A stretch of DNA of 6,182 nucleotides from Acidiferrobacter sp. (GTDB lineage Bacteria; Pseudomonadota; Gammaproteobacteria; Acidiferrobacterales; Acidiferrobacteraceae). The notes beneath the pieces are model-generated. The model was not told the DNA's origin. It saw only the letters and a list, made by a program, of their open reading frames with translations, and did no database searches. Positions 1 to 3,786 of this stretch are shown here, in pieces (positions within the stretch are counted from its first letter, which is position 1; every line of letters begins with the position of its first letter). The DNA is taken from assembly GCA_027335965.1 (NCBI GenBank), contig DAHWGZ010000102.1, forward strand, positions 1 to 6,182, read 5' to 3'. The translations under genes were made by a program, and so were the position numbers.

Positions 1-125
1 CCCGCGGCGGCCTTGGTGAGCCCACGCGGCCAGATACGATCCACAAGCCACCGCGGGACCTCGCCGGACCCCGGCGGTTCGTAGACGCGCCGGATGGTGA
101 TCGCCGGAGGACCCCCGGCCTTCAT
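1..125 (-). CDS. DUF488-family protein, 5' part only (gene runs off the left edge)
   Basis: Reading the minus strand from the ATG at 125 gives 41 open codons to the window edge. The peptide contains ITIRRVYEPPGSGEVPRW followed by LVDRIWPRGLTK, which is the characteristic N-terminus of the DUF488 (YeaO-like) family, whose members are small cytoplasmic proteins of about 115-190 residues. The function of the family is not established. Its ATG overlaps the TGA of the thioredoxin-like gene (ATGA at 125-122), so the two are probably translationally coupled and cotranscribed from the FNR/Dnr-box promoter near 401-443. A possible Shine-Dalgarno for this gene would lie within the 3' end of the upstream gene. 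The family assignment rests on the YEPP...VDRIWPRG signature and is fairly secure. The C-terminal two-thirds are outside the window, so the integrity of the gene cannot be judged. Confidence 0.8.
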   Translation of the reverse strand, partial: MKAGGPPAITIRRVYEPPGSGEVPRWLVDRIWPRGLTKAAA

Positions 126-370
126 GCGGCCTGCTGCGCGATCTTCAGGGCATCTCCCAGGGACTGGAGACCCACGGCGGCAAGCTTGCCATCCACGACC
201 AGCGCCGGCACGGTCCGTACCCTGAGGTTCGCGACCAGCGCCCGGCCGGCCGGCTCGGCGATGTCGAGGGCCTGATAATCGATCGGCTCGCGGCGCGCCA
301 CCTCGCTCCACACCTGTTCGGCCTGTGGGCATGCCGGGCACCACTTCGATACCAGCAACCGTACCTCCAT
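122..370 (-). CDS. Small thioredoxin/glutaredoxin-like protein with CPAC active site
   Basis: The product is 82 residues, a single minimal thioredoxin fold. The first strand is MEVRLLVSKW, the redox motif Cys11-Pro-Ala-Cys14 follows at the start of helix 1, and the segment around residue 55 (RTVPALVVDG) supplies the expected cis-proline loop before the last strands. It lacks a signal peptide, so it should act in the cytoplasm as a thiol-disulfide oxidoreductase or thiol carrier; the partner is unknown. The start at 370 is chosen because GGAGG lies six bases upstream (minus strand). A longer form from the ATG at 385 adds MRRWK but would place that Shine-Dalgarno inside the gene, so it is less likely. 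The stop overlaps the start of the DUF488 gene by 4 bp. The gene follows an FNR/Dnr box and a -10-like element, which suggests induction under low oxygen or NO. Fold assignment is confident; the substrate is not known. Confidence 0.82.
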   Translation of the reverse strand: MEVRLLVSKWCPACPQAEQVWSEVARREPIDYQALDIAEPAGRALVANLRVRTVPALVVDGKLAAVGLQSLGDALKIAQQAA

Positions 371-400
371 CTTCCACCTCCGCATAAATCCCTTGACGCC

Positions 401-443
401 ACTCTACGAGCCGCGAGCCCCGGCGCTCCTTGACTGCCATCAA
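401..443 (-). promoter_or_regulatory. Class II FNR/Dnr-type promoter for the thioredoxin-like/DUF488 pair
   Basis: On the minus strand an FNR-type box (443-430) is followed after 23 bases by TAGAGT (406-401), a 4/6 match to the -10 consensus. A centre near -41.5 relative to a start around 394 is the classical activating position for FNR-family proteins. GTCAA follows at 397-393. The same arrangement, base for base in spacing, precedes the lipoyl-carrier gene at 1975-2017. The start site is inferred from spacing only. The leader to the ATG at 370 would be about 24 nt. Confidence 0.6.
430..443. promoter_or_regulatory. FNR/Dnr-family operator in the divergent intergenic region
   Basis: The plus strand reads TTGAC-TGCC-ATCAA, one mismatch from the palindromic FNR/ANR/Dnr consensus TTGAT-N4-ATCAA, embedded in a longer CCTTGA...TCAAGG inverted repeat. 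It sits between the minus-strand thioredoxin-like gene and the plus-strand hemerythrin. A regulator with the matching E..SR recognition helix is encoded at 2014-2709. Spacing fits activation of the minus-strand gene well. For the plus strand only a weak AATGAT (469-474) lies downstream, so bidirectional control is possible but less certain. The rest of 371-509 holds only the two ribosome binding sites and no further gene. Confidence 0.75.
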
Positions 444-496
444 GGATGAAGGGCCAGGATCGGAGGGTAATGATGGCATCTGCCACGGCGCGCCCC

Positions 497-502
497 AGGA
501 GG
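497..502 (+). promoter_or_regulatory. Shine-Dalgarno of the first hemerythrin gene
   Basis: A consensus AGGAGG stands seven bases before the ATG at 510. It fixes that start against the overlapping out-of-frame ORF that opens at 446. Confidence 0.8.
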
Positions 503-509
503 CCCCTCC

Positions 510-941
510 ATGAACAGCCCGCTCATCGATGGCTTCACGCGTCATCATCGCACGCTCGACCTCGCCTTCGAAGAGGCGCGACAGGCGACCGGGGACGGCG
601 ATTTCGTGCGCGCGCGCGCAATGTTTCAGGGGTTCCGCGATGCCATCGAACGCCACATGAAGGCCGAGGAGACGTGGCTGTTTCCCGCCTACGAGGCGCG
701 CCATGGCAAGGACAACGCGCTGACCTCCATCCTGCGCAAGGGGCATCGCGACCTGCGCGGGTTCTTCGAGGAGATCGCCGAGGCCCTGGATGAAGGCGAC
801 GGCGACGAGGGCGTACCGCTCATCGACACCGCAGGCCAGATCCTCCACCACCACGACGAAAAGGAGGAGCAGGAGTTCTACCCGGCGGTCACGGCACTGG
901 TGGAGGACCCGGCGCCGACGCTCGCGGCCCTTACATCGTGA
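510..941 (+). CDS. Hemerythrin-like (HHE cation-binding) domain protein
   Basis: The 143-residue product is a stand-alone four-helix hemerythrin-like domain expected to bind a non-haem diiron centre. Visible ligand candidates are His12/His13 in helix 1, His49 and Glu53 (HxxxE) in helix 2, His79 in helix 3, and His115 with Glu119 (HxxxE) in the HHHDEKEE stretch of helix 4. This is the H-HxxxE-H-HxxxE order of the HHE family. It has no signal peptide or membrane segment, so it is cytoplasmic. Known relatives bind O2 or NO or repair Fe-S clusters after nitrosative stress (YtfE/NorA/DnrN types). Which role applies cannot be read from the sequence, and there is no N-terminal ScdA-type domain. A Dnr-type box lies 66 bp upstream of the start. 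The 3' end overlaps the convergent second hemerythrin by 11 bp. The domain call is firm; the physiological ligand is inference. Confidence 0.88.
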   Translation: MNSPLIDGFTRHHRTLDLAFEEARQATGDGDFVRARAMFQGFRDAIERHMKAEETWLFPAYEARHGKDNALTSILRKGHRDLRGFFEEIAEALDEGDGDEGVPLIDTAGQILHHHDEKEEQEFYPAVTALVEDPAPTLAALTS

Positions 942-1449
942 CGCCGCGGCGGGCGGCCATGGCGCGCCCGAGGGCTGCGATCTCGGAGGGCCCGAGCACC
1001 GCGCGGGCGCGCGGCAGAAGCCTGCTGTTCTCGGCTTCCATGTGCGCGCGCATGAGGCTCACGTAGGGCTCGATCGGCACATCGCCGGGGGCCGCCGGCA
1101 GCGCGCGCAGCACAGGCTCGAGCGGCGCGTAGGCCTGCTCCAGGGCGCGGTGCTCGGTCATGAGGCGCGCCATGAGCGCCGTCAGGGCCGGATCGCCGTG
1201 AGGCGCAAGAAGCGGCGCCAGATCGCGTTCCTCGTCCTCGTGATGCCAGCGCCCGGCCTGCGCGAAATAATGGTGCACGCGCCCGGCCGCCACTTGCGCC
1301 TCGCGATCGCCGCCGTGGACGCGCACGTGGGCGGCAAGGCGCACGAGCGTCGCGCAGTGGCCCTCGATACGCTCATGACAGGCGGCCAACAATCCCAAGG
1401 GATCGTCGAAACCCGGGCCGCCGCGCTCACCCTTCTCACCGATACGCAT
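931..1449 (-). CDS. Second hemerythrin-like domain protein
   Basis: The product is 172 residues with a different sequence from its neighbour but the same ligand layout: His25 (or His31) in helix 1, His70 and Glu74 (HxxxE in WHHEDEERD), His100 in LMTEHRAL, and His136 with Glu140 (HxxxE in MRAHMEAEN). A diiron four-helix bundle is therefore likely. The first 15 residues (MRIGEKGERGG...) are polar and low in complexity, and a basic tail follows Glu140. No signal or membrane segment is seen. The minus-strand ATG at 1449 has GGGGGTGA just upstream. The gene follows the lipoyl-carrier gene by 54 bp in the same direction and probably shares its FNR/Dnr promoter. The function may be O2/NO sensing, scavenging or Fe-S repair, by family knowledge only. 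Its TAA lies inside the 3' end of the convergent hemerythrin gene. Confidence 0.85.
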   Translation of the reverse strand: MRIGEKGERGGPGFDDPLGLLAACHERIEGHCATLVRLAAHVRVHGGDREAQVAAGRVHHYFAQAGRWHHEDEERDLAPLLAPHGDPALTALMARLMTEHRALEQAYAPLEPVLRALPAAPGDVPIEPYVSLMRAHMEAENSRLLPRARAVLGPSEIAALGRAMAARRGVTM

Positions 1450-1503
1450 GATTCACCCCCTATTCGGCGACAGCCCGCAGACACGGACGACGGCCGCGCG
1501 CCC

Positions 1504-1953
1504 TCAAGGCTCGGCGCAGCGCATGCACTGGACATCGTAACGATCGAGCCACGCCCGCAAGGCCGCCATCGCCCGGGGCCCGGTCACGAGATCCGTAAAG
1601 GCATCCGCCGGCACCACCGGCCGCAGCTTGGCAAGCCAGGCATCGGTGTAGGGCCCGATGTTGACGAGATGCGGGGTCTCCAGGACCGCGGCATTGACCG
1701 CCTCCACGGTGCCCTCGAAGGGACACGGCACGCCGCCCGCCCATTTACCGCTTTCGAGAGTGGCCACGTGGCGCCCCTTGTTCAGATGCGTGCCGACCTT
1801 CTTGATGCGGATCTTCTGGACGCGCCCGGCCATGGTCTGCGCGGCATCGGTGATGCCAAGGACGATGAGCCCGTCGTCATCGGGGCGCGCCCACACATAG
1901 TCGAGATCGTAGAACAGATCGTCCGGCAACTCACATCCGCGGTATTCCGTCAT
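1504..1953 (-). CDS. GcvH-like lipoyl-carrier protein, probably LbpA type
   Basis: The 149-residue product has the GcvH barrel: VLGITDAAQTMAG (31-43), KKVGTHLNKG (51-60), then LESGKWAGG with Lys70 as the expected lipoylated lysine, GTVEAVNAAVLETPHLVN (81-98), and PYTDAWLAKLRP (101-112). True glycine-cleavage H proteins usually read ES(V)K here. The ESGKW form together with the N-terminal RGCELPDDL is, to my recollection, typical of LbpA, the lipoate-binding proteins of the sulfur-oxidising heterodisulfide-reductase-like (sHdr) pathway. No gcvT/gcvP or hdr genes are in the window, so a divergent GcvH remains possible. A C-terminal extension (113-149) ends in Cys143-Met-Arg-Cys146, and Cys7 lies in the RGC motif; both are odd for GcvH (E. 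coli GcvH is 129 residues). The ATG at 1953 has AAGGAG about 10 bases upstream. The gene leads a probable operon with the hemerythrin downstream, under an FNR/Dnr box, and a lipoate ligase is encoded nearby. Confidence 0.75.
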   Translation of the reverse strand: MTEYRGCELPDDLFYDLDYVWARPDDDGLIVLGITDAAQTMAGRVQKIRIKKVGTHLNKGRHVATLESGKWAGGVPCPFEGTVEAVNAAVLETPHLVNIGPYTDAWLAKLRPVVPADAFTDLVTGPRAMAALRAWLDRYDVQCMRCAEP

Positions 1954-1974
1954 GCCCCTGCACTCCTTGACCCG

Positions 1975-2017
1975 AGTCTAAGGATCGAAGGGCTTCGGGG
2001 ACCTTGACGGCCATCAA
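1975..2017 (-). promoter_or_regulatory. FNR/Dnr box and class II promoter of the lipoyl-carrier/hemerythrin operon
   Basis: The plus strand at 2004-2017 reads TTGAC-GGCC-ATCAA, the FNR/Dnr palindrome with one mismatch. On the minus strand it is followed after 23 bases by TAGACT (1980-1975), a 4/6 match to the -10 consensus, then by GTCAAGG (1971-1965). The AAGG of the ribosome binding site overlaps that GTCAAGG. A start near 1968 would give a very short leader of about 15 nt. The box overlaps the stop codon of the upstream regulator gene. The layout is the same as at 401-443. Confidence 0.7.
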
Positions 2018-2709
2018 GACCCGCTGCCCGGCCCGGCCTGGTCGCGCCACCGCGCGAGCCGCGCGCGATCGGCGATATGGATGTCGTTGCCCGCGACCGT
2101 GATGAGCCCGAGATCCCGCAAGGTCGCGAGCACGCGCGAGAAGGTCTCGGGCTTGACGCCAAGCCGCGAGGCCACGACGTTCTTGTGGACCTGGATATGG
2201 ATATCGGCGGCGCGGGCGTCGGCCGGACACTGGTCGAGCAGATAGCCCGCCACGCGCTGGCCCGCGGTCTCGAGCGTCAAGGCCTGGACGTCATTGATGA
2301 GCTGATGGAGACGCATGCTGATGCCAGCCAGCATGCGCAACGCGATCTCGCCGTTGGCCTTCAGGACGCGCACGAAGTCGTTGGTCGGTATCTCCACGAG
2401 CGTGGCATCCGAAAGGGCGGCGGCGTAGACCGGGTAATGGCCGCCCAAGAACACCACGGCCTCGCCGAAGGTCTGGCCGGCCATGAGGATCTCGATCACC
2501 TTCTCATCGCCCTGCGGCGACAGGCGATAGAGCCGCACGGAGCCTTCCACGATGAAATAAAAGGCATCGGCCTTGTCGCCCTCGGCAAACAGCGCCTCAT
2601 GGGCCTTGAGGGAGCGCCGCCGGGCATGGGCCAACAGGCGCTCGAGCTCCTCCGGGAACAGCCCGGAAAAAAGTGGGGCCTTGTGAACCGCCTTCAGATC
2701 CTGATCCAT
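2014..2709 (-). CDS. Crp/Fnr-family transcriptional regulator, Dnr-like
   Basis: The 231-residue product has an N-terminal cyclic-nucleotide-type sensor domain (about 10-115, including AEGDKADAFYFIVEGSVRLY and GQTFGEAVVFLGG), a dimerisation helix (about 115-150) and a C-terminal winged helix. The recognition helix contains Glu188-Thr-Phe-Ser191-Arg192, the E..SR signature that reads TTGAT half sites in FNR. It resembles Pseudomonas Dnr in its PETFSR segment and overall layout. It has only one cysteine (Cys161), so it cannot hold the 4Fe-4S cluster of FNR. A haem/NO-responsive Dnr-type sensor is the best inference, though other non-Fe-S subfamilies exist. The Arg and Ser residues of true CRP needed for cAMP binding are not evident. 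The minus-strand start has AGGAGAG ten or so bases upstream. Two matching boxes lie at 430 and 2004, making it the likely local regulator. Its TGA overlaps the second box. It is divergent from the lipoate ligase gene. Confidence 0.85.
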   Translation of the reverse strand: MDQDLKAVHKAPLFSGLFPEELERLLAHARRRSLKAHEALFAEGDKADAFYFIVEGSVRLYRLSPQGDEKVIEILMAGQTFGEAVVFLGGHYPVYAAALSDATLVEIPTNDFVRVLKANGEIALRMLAGISMRLHQLINDVQALTLETAGQRVAGYLLDQCPADARAADIHIQVHKNVVASRLGVKPETFSRVLATLRDLGLITVAGNDIHIADRARLARWRDQAGPGSGS

Positions 2710-2722
2710 CCTCGCCCTCTCC

Positions 2723-2731
2723 TGTTAGAAT
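2723..2731 (+). promoter_or_regulatory. Extended -10 promoter of the lipoate ligase gene
   Basis: TGTTAGAAT contains a 5/6 match to TATAAT preceded by the TGn extended -10 motif. No good -35 is seen 17 bp upstream, which extended -10 promoters do not require. The inferred start is near 2738, giving a leader of about 29 nt with AGGA at 2757-2760 before the GTG. On the opposite strand the same bases give TATTCT (2732-2727), a 4/6 match to the -10 consensus that could serve the regulator gene. The two promoters would then overlap. Confidence 0.5.
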
Positions 2732-2732
2732 A

Positions 2733-2747
2733 GACGCGTTTCGCGTC
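2733..2747. repeat. Perfect inverted repeat between divergent promoters, candidate operator
   Basis: GACGCG-TTT-CGCGTC is a 6+3+6 perfect palindrome immediately downstream of the ligase -10 element and upstream of the regulator's -10. It could be an operator for an unidentified regulator or form a small hairpin at the start of the ligase transcript. It does not resemble an FNR/Dnr site. In G+C-rich DNA a repeat of this length may also arise by chance. Confidence 0.45.
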
Positions 2748-2766
2748 AGGCGCCCCAGGAAACCCC

Positions 2767-3786
2767 GTGCAGCTCTTCGAGCCCTCCGACAACAGCGGCC
2801 TATTGCCCATCGCCTATTTCCATGCCCTCGCGCGCCTGGGCGCGGAGGGATTGGTCCTGATCGAGCCGGCCCGTTCGTTCGTGAGCCTCGGGACCTTCGA
2901 TGACGCCGCCACCACCGTCGACCGGGACTATTGCCGGGATCACGGCATCCCGGTCATGCGCCGCGAGACGGGCGGGGGCATGGTGCTCCTGGGCCCGGGC
3001 CAGATCTTCTACACGCTGGTCCTGAAACGGCCCCACGCGCTCGTGCCGAACCGCGTCGATGAGGCCTACCGCCACCTCTCGCAGGCCCCGATCGCGGTCT
3101 ACCGCCGTTTTGGCGTCGCCACGAGGCTGCGTCCCATCAATGATATTGTCACCGAGGCGGGACGCAAGATCGGCGGGCAGGGGGCGGGGGACATCCATGG
3201 CCATTTCTGCTTCGTGGGCAGCATCCTCGTCGATTTCGACACCGATCTCATGCAGCGCATCGTGCGGCTCCCGGATGAAGCTCTGCGGCCGGCCTTGAAG
3301 ACGGCCCTCGAGGAGGGACTGAGCTGCATCCGCGCCGAGACCGGATCGCGGCCCCCGACCCAGGCGGTGAAGACCGCGCTCGCCGAGGCCTTCGCGCCAC
3401 TCGTGGGCGGCCTTACGCCACGGCCGGTACCGGCCTGCCTCACGGCCCGGGCCCGCGAGGTGGCCCATGAACTGAGCTCCGCCGAGGCAATCGACGGCGA
3501 GGAGACCCGGCCGCGACCGCTCTTCAAGGTGCACGAGGGCTTGTATCTCTGTCAGCGCGCGATCGCCGCACCGGGCGGGGCTGTCACCGTATCGCTCGCC
3601 ATCCGCGATCAACGGATAGCGGCGGCAAGCCTCCAGCCCATGCCCGGCGCCTTCGGCCTCGACCTGTCGGCGCTCATCGGTCAACCCTTTGACCGTGAGG
3701 CCCTGGCCCTGGCGCTGCCCGACGTCTCCGCGCTTGGCCTTGACCGCGAGGACCTCATCGCCACCCTGCTCTCGTCCGGCCGCTAG
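2767..3786 (+). CDS. lplA: Lipoate-protein ligase A homologue
   Basis: The 339-residue product matches the length of E. coli LplA (338). The enzyme family activates lipoate (or octanoate) with ATP to the acyl-AMP and transfers it to a lysine of a lipoyl domain in the cytoplasm. The N-terminal catalytic domain shows Arg65-Arg-Glu-Thr-Gly-Gly-Gly71, corresponding to the RRxxGGG acyl-binding loop, then PINDIV (123-128) and GRKIGG with Lys134, the expected substrate-contacting lysine. An accessory domain follows from about residue 245 (LFKVHEGLY onward), so both LplA domains are in one chain. The loop after GGG reads MVLLGPGQ, without the His-Asp that many LplA proteins have there. The start is GTG at 2767, with AGGA six bases upstream; no nearby ATG fits. 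It is divergent from the Dnr-like gene, and the lipoyl-carrier protein at 1504-1953 is an obvious candidate substrate. Its stop shares CTAG with purL. Confidence 0.82.
   Translation: MQLFEPSDNSGLLPIAYFHALARLGAEGLVLIEPARSFVSLGTFDDAATTVDRDYCRDHGIPVMRRETGGGMVLLGPGQIFYTLVLKRPHALVPNRVDEAYRHLSQAPIAVYRRFGVATRLRPINDIVTEAGRKIGGQGAGDIHGHFCFVGSILVDFDTDLMQRIVRLPDEALRPALKTALEEGLSCIRAETGSRPPTQAVKTALAEAFAPLVGGLTPRPVPACLTARAREVAHELSSAEAIDGEETRPRPLFKVHEGLYLCQRAIAAPGGAVTVSLAIRDQRIAAASLQPMPGAFGLDLSALIGQPFDREALALALPDVSALGLDREDLIATLLSSGR

Noticed and set aside
371..385. Longer start for the thioredoxin-like protein at 385
   Set aside because: GGAGG lies between the two candidate starts and is ideally spaced for the ATG at 370. 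The extra MRRWK is not part of the thioredoxin fold.
1450..1503. Possible terminator between the lipoyl-carrier and hemerythrin genes
   Set aside because: No stable stem followed by a T run on the minus strand was found, so the two genes are taken as one operon.
790..2007. A 405-codon plus-strand open frame
   Set aside because: It lies antisense to the second hemerythrin and the lipoyl-carrier gene, is rich in Arg/His/Ala as expected for a shadow frame in G+C-rich DNA, and shows no recognisable domain. The minus-strand proteins have clear family motifs.
2077..2733. A 218-codon plus-strand open frame
   Set aside because: It is the antisense shadow of the Crp/Fnr regulator, with no ribosome binding site or family signature.
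2800..3684. A 294-codon minus-strand open frame
   Set aside because: It is antisense to the lipoate ligase gene, whose frame carries conserved catalytic motifs. The antisense product has none.
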